Positions 8,045 through 17,488 of a DNA stretch of 64,000 bases are shown piece after piece. Origin of the DNA: Halovenus marina (lineage in GTDB: Archaea > Halobacteriota > Halobacteria > Halobacteriales > Haloarculaceae); NCBI RefSeq assembly GCF_051414115.1, contig NZ_JBLKNZ010000001.1, positions 2,542,001 through 2,606,000 of the forward strand. The letters are read 5' to 3'. Positions within the stretch are counted from its first letter, which is position 1; each line of letters begins with the position of its first letter. The notes under the pieces are model-generated. The model ran no database searches. It was not told the origin of the DNA and saw only the letters and a list, made by a program, of their open reading frames with translations. Both the position numbers and the translations under genes were made by a program.

Positions 8045-8347
8045 ATGCCGACAGTGAGCGTTCGGTTAGCCGAGGAGGAGAAAGCGCAACTCGACCACGT
8101 CGCGGAGTTGCTCGAACAGGACAGGAGTACGACGATGCGGCAGGCGCTCAGCGAGGGCGTCGAGACGCTCCGGACCCGCCACGCCGTCGAGCGATATCAG
8201 AGCGGGGACGTGTCGGTCAACGAGGCCGCACGGCTTGCGGGCGTCTCCATCGCCGAGTGGCTCGAACTCGCGGGCGAGCGGGGGCTGACGACGCAGCTTT
8301 CCGAATCGGACCTCACCTTCGACGCCGACCGGGCGCGGGAGCTGTGA
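8045..8347 (+). CDS. UPF0175 family protein, probable antitoxin
   Basis: 100 residues. The N-terminal half (SVRLAEEEKAQLDHVAELL) is ribbon-helix-helix-like, and the second half (VSVNEAARLAGVSIAEWLEL) is the UPF0175 helix-turn-helix-like signature. It is followed after 2 nt by a PIN-domain gene, the usual UPF0175/PIN antitoxin-toxin order. The ATG at 8045 was chosen because a palindrome and a TATA-like element lie just upstream; the longer open frame lacks family similarity. Confidence 0.85.
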   Translation: MPTVSVRLAEEEKAQLDHVAELLEQDRSTTMRQALSEGVETLRTRHAVERYQSGDVSVNEAARLAGVSIAEWLELAGERGLTTQLSESDLTFDADRAREL

Positions 8348-8349
8348 CG

Positions 8350-8856
8350 ATGGACAGCTACGTCGACGCGACGGTGCTGTACAACCTCGGACAGGTGGGC
8401 GAACTCGGGTTGCTCGAAGCGTTCGATGGTGATCTGGTGGTTCCATCGGCAGTCGCTGACGAAATCACAGTCGAGCCAGCCGCGACGAACCTCGACCGGT
8501 TTCTCGACGAAAAGCCAGTCGAGACCGACCCGGATACCGACGAGTTCGTCGAACAGGCCGAGCAGTTGCTCGGGGAATCGGGGACGAGCGACAGCTCCCT
8601 CGTCGCGGGACTGCTGGCCGCTCGCGACCGAGAGAAACAGGTGGCCTTCGTCTCAGACGACCGGCGGCTTCGAGCGGTCGCTGACGGGCTTGGCGCGACT
8701 GTCACGGGCACGTTCGGGGTCGTCGTTCGGGCGTCGATGGAGGACAAGTACTTCCCGACGACACAGGCAAAGCGCGTGATCCGCCGAACCGACCACCACG
8801 GCCTGCAGATGACCGGTCGACTCCGCGAGCGAGCGGTCGGCGAAGTCGACGGGTGA
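8350..8856 (+). CDS. PIN-domain protein, probable toxin
   Basis: 168 residues. YVDATVLYNLG carries the first PIN acidic residue, later acids lie in VADEIT and GTSDSSLVAGLLAARD, and FVSDDRRLRAVAD gives the last aspartates. PIN domains are magnesium-dependent RNases. Partner: the UPF0175 protein immediately upstream. It is convergent with the DUF192 gene. Confidence 0.85.
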   Translation: MDSYVDATVLYNLGQVGELGLLEAFDGDLVVPSAVADEITVEPAATNLDRFLDEKPVETDPDTDEFVEQAEQLLGESGTSDSSLVAGLLAARDREKQVAFVSDDRRLRAVADGLGATVTGTFGVVVRASMEDKYFPTTQAKRVIRRTDHHGLQMTGRLRERAVGEVDG

Positions 8857-8857
8857 G

Positions 8858-9283
8858 TTATTCGTCCGTCTCGTCGGCGTCGTCGAGTCGAACCCGGTCA
8901 CCGCGAGAGACGTTCTCGGCAGCGCCAGCCGGGAGTTCGAGAATGCGGTCCGCTTTGCCGACGGCGATGCTCCGCCAGGGATGCATGCGGGCGGTCTTTG
9001 TCACCTCGTCGTCGGCAAGCCAGATGACGTCGATCGGAACGCGAACGAACAGCATGTGAACGATCTGTCGGGACGGGCCACCCGTGAAGGGGAGCCAGCT
9101 ATCCCCGCCACCGACCTCGAGCACCAGCGCGTAGTCGTCGGGAAGCGACGACCGACCCATCAGCCCCTTGGCCTGTGAGAGAGACGATTCGGCCACGTCG
9201 ACGTTTCGTGCGAGTATCTCACGGTTCGGCGTCGAGTCCCCGATCGTGTCGTCTTGCTCGTGAACGATGCGCAACTCTGCCAT
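8858..9283 (-). CDS. DUF192 family protein
   Basis: 141 residues. Family hallmarks are SSLSQAKGLMGRSSLPDDYALVL, HMLFVRVPIDVIWLADD and the closing AADRILELPAG-type motif (GKADRILELPAGAAE). DUF192 is a small beta fold of unknown activity. I set the start at MAELRIVHEQ (9281-9283); the open frame runs 43 codons further but that part is not family-like. No export signal seen. Confidence 0.85.
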   Translation of the reverse strand: MAELRIVHEQDDTIGDSTPNREILARNVDVAESSLSQAKGLMGRSSLPDDYALVLEVGGGDSWLPFTGGPSRQIVHMLFVRVPIDVIWLADDEVTKTARMHPWRSIAVGKADRILELPAGAAENVSRGDRVRLDDADETDE

Positions 9284-9377
9284 ACCTCCATCTCGCAGAG
9301 CATCGGCAAAAGTCTGTTTGCCAGACGGCGCTGCCGAAGTCGTCAGCGCTCCAACGGAACGCCGCGCCGATGTTCGG

Positions 9378-10454
9378 TCAGATTCGTTCGTCTCCAGCCG
9401 AGGAGTCCGCACACCTGTCGACGCTCACGCTCGGACTCCCGCCACCGTGAGGAGTGTCCCTGGTGCGGATCTGCACGGCGTGAACCGTCTCGGTCGCGTC
9501 GTCGACGACCGATGCAGCCCCCGGACGCTCCGGCATCCGTTCGTCGAGTGAACGGCGTGCGTAGGTCGGTCGGGCCTCGCGAAGCGCCGTGATGTCGGCG
9601 CGTGCGGTCAGGCGATGCGAGACGAGAATGTCCGACTGGGCGACTCCGACCGGAGGGATCGCACTGGGTTGTTGCGTGGCCACGACGAGACTGACACCCG
9701 GGGCGCGCCCGCGAGTCAGGATCCGTTCGAGCGCGTGCTGGGCAACGCCAGCGAAAAACGTGTGCGCTTCGTCGACGAGCAGCCACGGCAGGCGGTCGAC
9801 TGCTCCGGTCACACGAGCGCGGTACAGCGTCTCCCCGACGGCTCTGCAGACAGCGTTCATCGGCGCGCTGTCGAGGCCAGACAGGTCGAGAACAGTGATG
9901 CGGTCGGTCGCGAGCGCCGAAGCGTCGAGTCCATCCTTGTCAAATACGTTCCACGAGTCGGCCAGTTGGATGTGATTGAGCGCGCCACGACTGTGTGTTT
10001 CGGGTGCGTCGGCAGCCTCGACGTGTGCGCGCATGGTCGACAGCGTCGAGGCCTCCGCTGTGGCCTGCCAGAGCAGACTCCCGGGCCCGCTTTCGGGAGA
10101 GAGTCCGAGCAGGTCACACCACGACCGCGGGTCGAGCGTGTCGGGAGTGACCCAGGGGTCGTCGATCACGTCAGCGGGAACGGGATCACCCTCGGCGGGT
10201 TCGGTGAGCGTGTCGAAGATACCCATCGGGTCGACGACGACGGGCGCGACGCCGTCGGTTCGGGCGAGTTCCTCGGCGATGACGCCGATCGTGTAGGACT
10301 TGCCGTAGCCGCGCTTTCCGACCACACAGACCGCGTGCGGACCGTCGAGGTCGACCCGTAGCGGTGCGCCCTCGCTGCCGTCGAGCGCGCGGTAGGTCCC
10401 GAGCAGTCCCGTCGGGCGGTCGTCGTCGGTCGCACGACCGATGACGAAGGTCAT
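9378..10454 (-). CDS. HerA/DUF87-type ATPase
   Basis: 358 residues. Walker A is GKRGYGKSYTIG near residue 46 and Walker B is LLVDEAHTFFAG; VVATQQPSAIPP follows, as in HerA/VirB4-like motors. These ATPases pump DNA or work with nucleases such as NurA; no nuclease gene is adjacent. The N-terminal beta domain of full HerA is very short here (about 25 residues), so it is a compact haloarchaeal variant. It is divergent from the zinc-binding gene at 10527. Confidence 0.8.
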   Translation of the reverse strand: MTFVIGRATDDDRPTGLLGTYRALDGSEGAPLRVDLDGPHAVCVVGKRGYGKSYTIGVIAEELARTDGVAPVVVDPMGIFDTLTEPAEGDPVPADVIDDPWVTPDTLDPRSWCDLLGLSPESGPGSLLWQATAEASTLSTMRAHVEAADAPETHSRGALNHIQLADSWNVFDKDGLDASALATDRITVLDLSGLDSAPMNAVCRAVGETLYRARVTGAVDRLPWLLVDEAHTFFAGVAQHALERILTRGRAPGVSLVVATQQPSAIPPVGVAQSDILVSHRLTARADITALREARPTYARRSLDERMPERPGAASVVDDATETVHAVQIRTRDTPHGGGSPSVSVDRCADSSAGDERI

Positions 10455-10526
10455 GGCCCGGGATGGACACGCCCTCGTATTTGAAGGTGGGGCCAGACTG
10501 AAGGTCAGTCCGGGCGAAGAGGACGT

Positions 10527-11132
10527 ATGGACGAGTCGGACGGGTCAGGCTCGGGATCAGATGGGGACAGATCCACGAGTTCGGGGACAGACACCCCGCG
10601 TTCGGTCGGCGTCGAGGACCCATACAGCGTCGTCGAGACGTGTGACTTTCTCACCGACGACGGCCGCTGTCGCTTCGCGGTCGAACACAGCGACCGCGAC
10701 CCACAGTTCGCGAACGAGCGCCGCGCCGAGGAGTTTCGCTGTCCGGTCGCGGGCGACCCGGACGAGACGGGGCCGACCGGGCCGTGGGAGTGGGCCGACT
10801 GTCCGCACTTTCGGTGTCGGAACCGCGAACGAGCGTGTCGGCGCTGTGGCCTCGAAGAGGTACGACTGGCACACGAGGAGACACGCCCGCTGTTAGAGGA
10901 GCACCATCTCTCGTATGCGGACAGATCATCGCAGGGGTCGGGCGACACCGACCACGAGATAACCGTCTATCTCTGTCGGTGGTGTCACGCGAAGGTCCAC
11001 GATTCGTGGGCACGGATCGACGACGACGCCACGCCAGATGCGGAGGCAATCGCCGAACGCGAGCAGCGTCGGTCCCAGGAACAGCGGGAACTGGGCTTCG
11101 AGTCGGCGTCACAGCGGAGCGCTGACCGCTGA
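10527..11132 (+). CDS. Zinc-binding, HNH-like haloarchaeal protein
   Basis: 201 residues. The first 35 residues are a Ser/Gly/Asp-rich tail. A Cys-containing domain follows (CDFLTDDGRCRFA, CPHFRCRNRE), then ACRRCG, EEHHLSYAD and VYLCRWCHAKVHDSW. The Cx2C-HH-Cx2CHxxVH order matches the zinc scaffold of HNH nucleases. Several haloarchaeal proteins of this form are only known as DUFs. Whether it cuts DNA cannot be told; HHLSY could supply a catalytic His. Confidence 0.65.
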   Translation: MDESDGSGSGSDGDRSTSSGTDTPRSVGVEDPYSVVETCDFLTDDGRCRFAVEHSDRDPQFANERRAEEFRCPVAGDPDETGPTGPWEWADCPHFRCRNRERACRRCGLEEVRLAHEETRPLLEEHHLSYADRSSQGSGDTDHEITVYLCRWCHAKVHDSWARIDDDATPDAEAIAEREQRRSQEQRELGFESASQRSADR

Positions 11133-11192
11133 GAACGCAAACACCGTCTGTGAGATACGAACATCCTTTTGCTGGCAGCACCGATCAACGGT

Positions 11193-11636
11193 ATGTCTCA
11201 GGAGACGAATCATCCGACTGATCTCGGGCACGTCCACCTGAAAGTCAAGGGTCTCGACCGGTCGATTGCGTTCTACACGGACGTGCTCGGACTCGCCGTC
11301 GAGGAGCGGATTGGGTCCTTTGCCTTTCTGACCTACGGCGACCACCACCACGACGTTGCGCTGCAGGCCGTCCCCGATTCGGCGCCCGACCCGGGCCCGG
11401 GTGTGGGCCTCTATCACGCCGCCTTCGAGGTTCCAGACGAGATGGCGCTGGAGCGAACCTACGACCGACTGCAGGATCGAGACGTGGCTGTCTCGCCAGT
11501 CGACCACGGGATCAGCAAGGCGCTGTACTTCGACGACCCGAGCGGGAACGGTCTCGAAGTGTATCTCGACACCAGAGCGGAAAACGACATCCACGAGTGG
11601 GACGGGACCAACGCACCGTTCGACCCCCGTGCGTGA
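11193..11636 (+). CDS. VOC (glyoxalase/dioxygenase fold) protein
   Basis: 147 residues with two beta-alpha-beta-beta-beta units. The metal-site pattern is visible: LGHVHLKV at the start of the first unit, GLYHAAFEV opening the second, and NGLEVYLD with the Glu at the end, as in extradiol dioxygenases and glyoxalase I-like enzymes. Substrate unknown. The ATG at 11193 (MSQETNHPTD) was chosen over a longer open frame because similarity begins after it. Confidence 0.85.
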   Translation: MSQETNHPTDLGHVHLKVKGLDRSIAFYTDVLGLAVEERIGSFAFLTYGDHHHDVALQAVPDSAPDPGPGVGLYHAAFEVPDEMALERTYDRLQDRDVAVSPVDHGISKALYFDDPSGNGLEVYLDTRAENDIHEWDGTNAPFDPRA

Positions 11637-11640
11637 ACCG

Positions 11641-12735
11641 CTATCTGGGGACCGACTCCGCACGGTCCAAGTCGATTTCGAGTGCGCGCGTCTCGTGATC
11701 GTCTTCGATCGATACCGTTCCACCATTCTGTTCGGTCAGCCAGTACACAAGCCAGAGTTCGACGCCGTAGCCGTGGTTGAACACGTCCTCAGTTCGCTGT
11801 TCGAGCGCAGAGAGGTCGGCGTTCGGAATCGTCTGGTTCTGATCGACGACACAGACACAGACGGTGTCGTCCTCGGCAGTCACCTCGACGCGGAGCGTCG
11901 GCGACGCTCTGCTGTACATGAGCGCGCTCTCGACGATGTTGTCGATGACGATGCCGAACTGCCTGTCGGCGTACACCCACGCGGCGTCGGGGAGCGAGAC
12001 GGTGACGTCGATGTCCGGATACCGCGAGCGGAGCAGTTCGATCCGTTCTTCGATCACCGGGACGAGATCGGTCGGCGTCGCCTGTGAATCGCGCGCCTCC
12101 GCGGCGATGTTGATCCGACGGACCTTCTCGGTGAGGTCGACGAGCGCCTGTATCTTCTGTTCGGCCTTGTCGAGTTCCGCTCGCTGTGGGTCGTCGACGC
12201 TGTCGCGCACGTTGTCGAGATGCGCAAGCACGACAGTCATATCGTTTCGGAGGTTGTGCTGAAGCACCCGGTAGAGCACTGACTTGCGGAGGCGGAGTCG
12301 CTCGGTCGTCCGGTGGAGTTCGTAGGTCAGGCCGACGAGCGCACCCGCGCCGGTCGTTGCAGCAATAATCACGATCAGCGCGACGGTCAGTTCCGGCGAC
12401 GGGAGAAACAGTTCAGCCGTGAGGTGTCCACCAACGAGAACGAGCGTTACGAGACCAGTTCCGACCGCCCCGTACTGAGCGATCCGCCAGACCTGATTGC
12501 TGTCGAGTTCGCTCCTTCGAAGCAAATAGACGACCGCACAGAGGACCATAATGGCGAGAAATCCGGGGAGTGTCCACAGTGCAAAAGACGGCCCCTCCAG
12601 CGTAACCAGCCCTGCAAGAATTACAAACATGGTGACGATAAGAACCAGCAGATATCCCTCACCCAACGTTCGCTTCGAGAGCGAGTTCCAGGTAGACCGT
12701 CGCAGACTCATCTCCACAGCTAATACTGATCCCAT
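11641..12735 (-). CDS. Membrane histidine kinase with degenerate ATP-binding domain
   Basis: About 364 residues. Roughly four or five N-terminal membrane segments are followed by a dimerisation helix holding the phosphoacceptor in VLQHNLRNDMTVV, typical of haloarchaeal kinases. The catalytic domain is eroded: the N box reads DNIVESALMYS, the usual D-x-G region reads VDQNQT, and only the later GYGVELWLVYWL resembles a G box. No response-regulator gene is nearby. Start is uncertain: 12735 (MGSVLAV) or 12711 (MSLRRS), with TATA-like sequence before the latter. Confidence 0.75.
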   Translation of the reverse strand: MGSVLAVEMSLRRSTWNSLSKRTLGEGYLLVLIVTMFVILAGLVTLEGPSFALWTLPGFLAIMVLCAVVYLLRRSELDSNQVWRIAQYGAVGTGLVTLVLVGGHLTAELFLPSPELTVALIVIIAATTGAGALVGLTYELHRTTERLRLRKSVLYRVLQHNLRNDMTVVLAHLDNVRDSVDDPQRAELDKAEQKIQALVDLTEKVRRINIAAEARDSQATPTDLVPVIEERIELLRSRYPDIDVTVSLPDAAWVYADRQFGIVIDNIVESALMYSRASPTLRVEVTAEDDTVCVCVVDQNQTIPNADLSALEQRTEDVFNHGYGVELWLVYWLTEQNGGTVSIEDDHETRALEIDLDRAESVPR

Positions 12736-12901
12736 CGTTGATTTAGAGGTTGTGGCCGAAGTATCGGATCTGATATCGGAGAAAACATAGCGTAATCGCC
12801 ACACGAGAGATAGTTACGAAGAATAGAGTGAACGCTGAGCACATTTTCGTCAGGTTGTCACGTGGGGCAAATTGTTTGAGCAAGTCCATCCAAGGGGGGC
12901 T

Positions 12902-14521
12902 ATGGACCCAGACCTCGACAGATTCAGTTCACGCCGGTCGACTGTGTACGCGCCGAACGGCGCTGTCGCGACGAGTCAACCACTCGCCGCGCAGGCGGGC
13001 GTTTCTATCCTGCGGGCGGGCGGCAACGCCTTCGACGCTGCCGTTGCAACCGCCGCCGCACTCAACGTCGTCGAACCGACGAGCACCGGAATCGGCGGCG
13101 ACGCCTTCGCCTGCTATCGGACAGCAGATGGCGACGTCGGAGCGATGCGTGCGACGGGCCACTCGCCGAAGGGCGCGACGAGAGAGCGCGTCAGAGACGC
13201 AGTCGCGAGTGAACGAGACGCCGCGCCCGAGGACGTCTCGATGCCGGAAGCAGGCCCGCACACCGTGACCGTCCCGGGTACCGCGCGAGGCTGGGAAGCG
13301 ACCGTCGAGAAACATGGCCGACTCACGCTCGCGGCGGTGCTCGAACCGGCAATCGAGTACGCCACCGAGGGCTATCCCGTCACGGAAGTCGTCGCTGACC
13401 AGTGGACACACGGGGAGGATCTGTTCACCGATGACAACGCTCGTGAGGCGTACCTGTTCGACGGACGTTCACCCCGCGTCGGTGAGACGGTTCGACTCCC
13501 CCAACTCGGAGAATCGCTCACCCGCATCGCCGAGGACGGCGCTGACGTGGTCTACGAGGGCGACATCGCCGAAGCAATCGCAACCGAAGTGCAAGAGCAG
13601 GGCGGATTTCTGACGGTCGACGACCTGCAAAAGCTCGAAGTCGAGTGGGTCGACCCGCTCTCGACGACGTACAACGGCTGTAAGATATTCGAGCTCGGTC
13701 CGAACAATCAGGGGCAGATCGCTCTCGAAGCACTCAACATCGCCGAAGCGATCGACGCCGGGTCGCATCCATACGACTCGCCCGAGCGCGTCCACGCCTT
13801 CGCTGAGGCGATGAAACTCGCCTTCGTCGACGGGCACTACTACATCACCGACCCCGAAGCAGAACCGGTCAGGAAGCTCCACACGAAACCGTACGCACGC
13901 GAGCGCGCCGAATTGGTCGGCGAGGAACCGCTGCAGGACGTCTCCGTCGGGACGCCGGGAGCGGTCGGCGAAGACGCGGACACCGTGCTGTTGACAGTCG
14001 CCGACGACGCGGGGAATCTCGTCTCCTTTATCAACTCCCGGTTTACCGGCTTCGGGAGCGGGGTCGTGGCTGGCGACACCGGGATTGCTCTCCAGAGTCG
14101 CGGCTCGTCGTTCTCGCTCGACCCGGACCGACCAAACCGGCTGGAACCGGAAAAGCGCCCCTTCCACACGCTCGTCCCGGCGCTTGCGCGCTTCGGCCCG
14201 GACGACTGGATGGCCTTCGGCGTCATGGGCGGGTACATGCAGCCACAGGGCCACGTGCAAGTCATCTCGAATCTCGTCGATTACGACATGCCGCTACAGG
14301 CCGCGCTCGACGCACCGCGGTGGCGATACCGGGAGAGCGGCATGCTCGCAGTCGAAGAGCGGATGCCCGACGGAATCGCCTCGAAACTCGCGCGCCGGGG
14401 CCACGACATCCGGATCGACCCGCCACCGCAGTTCGGCGGCGCGCAGGCAGTCCGAAACGACGGCGGAACGCTCTCGGGGGCGACCGAACCCCGGAAGGAT
14501 GGACAGGTCTCGGGCTACTGA
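12902..14521 (+). CDS. ggt: Gamma-glutamyltransferase family hydrolase
   Basis: 539 residues, an N-terminal nucleophile hydrolase that would self-cleave into two chains. The start of the small chain is EDADTVLLTVADDAGN, where Thr after Asp is the expected nucleophile; SFINSRFTGFGSGV and FGVMGGYMQPQGH follow in family order. The family hydrolyses or transfers gamma-glutamyl groups. No signal peptide is visible, so it is probably cytoplasmic. ATG at 12902 follows a GGGGGG tract. The neighbour is GMP synthase subunit A. Confidence 0.88.
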   Translation: MDPDLDRFSSRRSTVYAPNGAVATSQPLAAQAGVSILRAGGNAFDAAVATAAALNVVEPTSTGIGGDAFACYRTADGDVGAMRATGHSPKGATRERVRDAVASERDAAPEDVSMPEAGPHTVTVPGTARGWEATVEKHGRLTLAAVLEPAIEYATEGYPVTEVVADQWTHGEDLFTDDNAREAYLFDGRSPRVGETVRLPQLGESLTRIAEDGADVVYEGDIAEAIATEVQEQGGFLTVDDLQKLEVEWVDPLSTTYNGCKIFELGPNNQGQIALEALNIAEAIDAGSHPYDSPERVHAFAEAMKLAFVDGHYYITDPEAEPVRKLHTKPYARERAELVGEEPLQDVSVGTPGAVGEDADTVLLTVADDAGNLVSFINSRFTGFGSGVVAGDTGIALQSRGSSFSLDPDRPNRLEPEKRPFHTLVPALARFGPDDWMAFGVMGGYMQPQGHVQVISNLVDYDMPLQAALDAPRWRYRESGMLAVEERMPDGIASKLARRGHDIRIDPPPQFGGAQAVRNDGGTLSGATEPRKDGQVSGY

Positions 14522-14598
14522 CCACCGAGTGAGTCGTCGAGCACGACCAGTTGCCGAAGAACGGGGAGCATTTACCTCCGGATCGCATACAGCGGCTA

Positions 14599-15153
14599 AT
14601 GACACACATCGACGTGGTGGACAACCACGGCCAGTTCACCCATCTGGAGCAGCGGGCGCTGCGGGACATGGGCGTGGACGTCGAACTGATCGACAACGAG
14701 ACGCCGCCTGGCGACATCGACGCCGACGGACTCGTCCTCTCCGGGGGCCCGGACATTTCGGATATCGGCAACTGCCCCGCGTATCTCGATCTGGACATCC
14801 CCGTCTTCGGGATCTGTCTCGGGATGCAGATCATCGCAGCGGAACTCGACGGGCGAGTCGGCCCGGGCGAGTACGGCGGATATGCCGACGTTACCGTCCA
14901 GATAACTGACGAGACAGACCCACTCGTGGGGTCGCTCGCACCCGAAACCCGCGTGTGGGCCAGCCACGCCGACGAAGTCAAGGAAGTCCCCTCGGGCTTT
15001 ACCCGAACGGCGCGCAGCGACGTCTGTGGCGTCGAGGCGATGAGCGACACTGACCGTGCCCTGTTCGGCGTTCAGTGGCACCCCGAAGTCGCCCACACGG
15101 AGGAGGGTGAGGAAGTGTTCGAGAACTTCATCGAATACTGCAACGCGCACTGA
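14599..15153 (+). CDS. guaAA: GMP synthase, glutaminase subunit A
   Basis: 184 residues, a class I glutamine amidotransferase. The nucleophile Cys is in FGICLGMQ, and the His-Glu pair is in GVQWHPEV. Archaea split GMP synthase into this ammonia-supplying subunit and a separate ATP-pyrophosphatase subunit, which is not in the window. It converts XMP to GMP with the partner. The start MTHIDVVDNHGQFTH is family-typical; upstream frame discarded. Confidence 0.93.
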   Translation: MTHIDVVDNHGQFTHLEQRALRDMGVDVELIDNETPPGDIDADGLVLSGGPDISDIGNCPAYLDLDIPVFGICLGMQIIAAELDGRVGPGEYGGYADVTVQITDETDPLVGSLAPETRVWASHADEVKEVPSGFTRTARSDVCGVEAMSDTDRALFGVQWHPEVAHTEEGEEVFENFIEYCNAH

Positions 15154-15308
15154 ATTCGGCTTCTTTCAACGATCAAACGATCAACGCGATGCCCAGTCTC
15201 GGACCCAAACTGAGAGACGAATATCTCCGATCTGGATTCGAATCGATAGACGTGGACGGGAAGGAGGATCGGGTATCTTTAATATCGGTCACTGTATTCT
15301 TTTGATAG

Positions 15309-17180
15309 ATGACAGCAACTCGGAGCACCCTTGCAGGGCTCTCACGGTTCATCTTCGTGACCCCGCGCTGGTACGCGAGCGATACGCTGTCACTGGTATT
15401 TGCGGCGTTTGCTGGCATCTTCGTGTTCGACTCGTCGTTCCTGCTGGACGACCTGTATCGGGGCGTGTTCTACATCGGTATTCCAACTGTCGCTGCCGCC
15501 TTTCTCACCCCCTATCTCGACCAGCGCCTCGGCGGGCAGTTCACCCGCGACCGGTCCTCACTGCTCGCGCTCTCCTGTGAGATATTCATCATCGTCTTGC
15601 TGGTCGGCGCGAACATCGTGGGGCTTCTGTTCGGACTGACCCAGCAGTTGATCTTCGACGCGTTGCTCATCGCGCTCGCGACGATTTTCGGCTTCAGGTT
15701 GCTGGTCCTGCTCGCCGTCTCACAGCAGTCGCTCGTTCGAGCGATCATCCCCGCCAGCGTCCAGACGGTGGCGACGGCGTTCATGCTGTTTGTCTACAGC
15801 GGGACGCTGTACTATCTGGAAGTCGGTGGCCCGCTCATCCAGACGTATCTGGCCCGGCCGGAGACGGCCGCGCCGGAACTCAGAAACAGCATCTTCCCCT
15901 TTGACTTCGTGTTGCTCGCTATCCTCTGTGTGATCCATGCGGTGGCTGTGCTCGCGTTCATCCGCAGTATCGACCAGCCCTGGCGGCGAGGGATGGGCGT
16001 CTCGCTGTTGAGCTTTATCGGGGGGTTCATCGGACATCTCACCGAGGATACGGCGAAGCTCGAACAGTTCTTCGAGAAACTCGGCGAAGACGCGCTCGTT
16101 CCGATCGACGTCGTCTCCTTTCAGACACAGGACGGAGCCGAGAAGGCACAGTTCGTGCTGCCGATGGTTCACCCTGGTCCGATGGGTGAAATCGGCGGCG
16201 GCGCACTGCCGGAACGGCTGGCCGAACAGACAGAAGGGCTCGCGTTCACGCCCCACGCGACGGCGAGTCACGATTTCAATCCGGTCACCGAGCGACAGAC
16301 CGACGTCATCTGTGACGCCGTCAACAGCGTCCAAGAGCAGATAACCTACGCTGATACAGCAACGCGGGGGATCCGCGAACTGGAAGGCTCTGCGACGCTC
16401 ACGGGAATTGCCTTCGGCGAGACGGGGCTGGTCGTCAACTCCTACGCGCCCCACAGCGCGGACGACATCGAGTACTCGGTCGGACTCTCGGCGCGGTCGG
16501 AAGCGAGCAGTGCCGGGCTCGAAGACGTGCTCGTGGCCGACGCGCACAACTGCAACAACGGGTACGACAGGGCAGAGATCGGGCTGGTCGAACCCGGAAG
16601 CCAGGCCTCGTTCGACCTCATCGAAGGGGCGGGCAAACTCGGGACGAGACTGGCCGAAGCCGACCAACAGCAACTCTCCTTAGGTATCGCCGAAGACGAG
16701 ACGCCCTGGGGGATCGAAGAGGGCTTTGGCTCGCTCGGCATTCGCGTCGCGGTGTTCGAGAGCGGCGACCACCGCACCGCGTACATCCTCATCGACGGCA
16801 ACAACCTCCAGGGTGGCCTGCGCGAGCGAATCATCGAAGCCGTCGAGCGCGTCGACCTGGTCGAAGTGATGACGACGGACACCCACGTCGTCAACACGGT
16901 GGATGCCGAGAACAAGGTCGGCGAGGCGATACCGGCCCACGAGTGCATCGACCTCATCAGAGAACTCGTCGACGAAGCGATCGACGACCTCGAACCGGTC
17001 GACGTCGGCAGCGGGTCGACGCTGACCGAAGTGACCGTGTTCGGAAACGACCGAACTGAGACGCTCGCGAGTCACGCCAACGCCCTGGTCTCGATGGGAA
17101 CCGCGCTGGCGCTCACCTTCACGCTCGCCGTCCTGCTGGTGAGTGTCCTCGTGTTCATCATCGCGGCACAGCTCATCTGA
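15309..17180 (+). CDS. DUF2070 family membrane protein
   Basis: 623 residues. About seven membrane segments fill residues 25-235; a large soluble domain of about 340 residues contains MVHPGPMGEIGGGALPERL, HNCNNGYDRAEI and a metal-site-like run of His, Asp and Glu; a last helix anchors the C-terminus. The HPGP and D/H motifs recall a phosphatase/hydrolase domain, but the family has no assigned activity. TATA-like CTTTAATATC lies about 30 nt before the ATG. Confidence 0.88.
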   Translation: MTATRSTLAGLSRFIFVTPRWYASDTLSLVFAAFAGIFVFDSSFLLDDLYRGVFYIGIPTVAAAFLTPYLDQRLGGQFTRDRSSLLALSCEIFIIVLLVGANIVGLLFGLTQQLIFDALLIALATIFGFRLLVLLAVSQQSLVRAIIPASVQTVATAFMLFVYSGTLYYLEVGGPLIQTYLARPETAAPELRNSIFPFDFVLLAILCVIHAVAVLAFIRSIDQPWRRGMGVSLLSFIGGFIGHLTEDTAKLEQFFEKLGEDALVPIDVVSFQTQDGAEKAQFVLPMVHPGPMGEIGGGALPERLAEQTEGLAFTPHATASHDFNPVTERQTDVICDAVNSVQEQITYADTATRGIRELEGSATLTGIAFGETGLVVNSYAPHSADDIEYSVGLSARSEASSAGLEDVLVADAHNCNNGYDRAEIGLVEPGSQASFDLIEGAGKLGTRLAEADQQQLSLGIAEDETPWGIEEGFGSLGIRVAVFESGDHRTAYILIDGNNLQGGLRERIIEAVERVDLVEVMTTDTHVVNTVDAENKVGEAIPAHECIDLIRELVDEAIDDLEPVDVGSGSTLTEVTVFGNDRTETLASHANALVSMGTALALTFTLAVLLVSVLVFIIAAQLI

Positions 17181-17215
17181 ATCTGCGTCGATTCCTCAGA
17201 CTCTCAAGAAAGAGA

Positions 17216-17331
17216 GTACAGCCCTCACTCTCGTTCGGGCAGAAGTGCCGAGGGTGAGATTTGAACTACGCGGAGACGGTCTCTCCCGTTGATCGAGCGT
17301 GCGTCTTGTCTCGTTCAAATTCACGTTCTAC
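17216..17331. repeat. tRNA-Ser 3'-end hairpin unit, copy 1
   Basis: The 326-nt gap 17181-17506 holds no gene. Positions 17247-17267 repeat the last 21 nt of the adjacent tRNA-Ser(CGA) (acceptor plus T-arm strand), and TTCAAATTCAC at 17314-17324 forms a near-perfect inverted partner. The first 55 nt of the unit recur at 17332 with one difference, giving a 116-nt period. Confidence 0.8.
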
Positions 17332-17447
17332 GTACAGCCCTCACTCTCGTTCGGGCAGAAGCGCCGAGGGTGAGATTTGAACTACGTCAAGACGATCCGC
17401 TCGCTTCGCTCTCGGCTGCGACTCCTCTCATTCAAATCTCGATGGCG
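17332..17447. repeat. tRNA-Ser 3'-end hairpin unit, copy 2
   Basis: The second unit starts with the same 55 nt as copy 1. The tRNA 3'-end match is at 17363-17383, and GAGATTTGAA at 17372-17381 pairs exactly with TTCAAATCTC at 17431-17440. The loop carries a GCTCGCTTCGCTC stretch. No coding potential seen. Confidence 0.8.
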
Positions 17448-17462
17448 TTCTCACTCACGAGT

Positions 17463-17488
17463 GGAGCGACACGCACAGCGGTCGCTCC
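17463..17488. repeat. Hairpin downstream of tRNA-Ser(CGA)
   Basis: Perfect 8-bp inverted repeat GGAGCGAC / GTCGCTCC with a 10-nt loop, about 19 nt beyond the tRNA 3' end. It may be a processing or termination structure. Confidence 0.5.
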
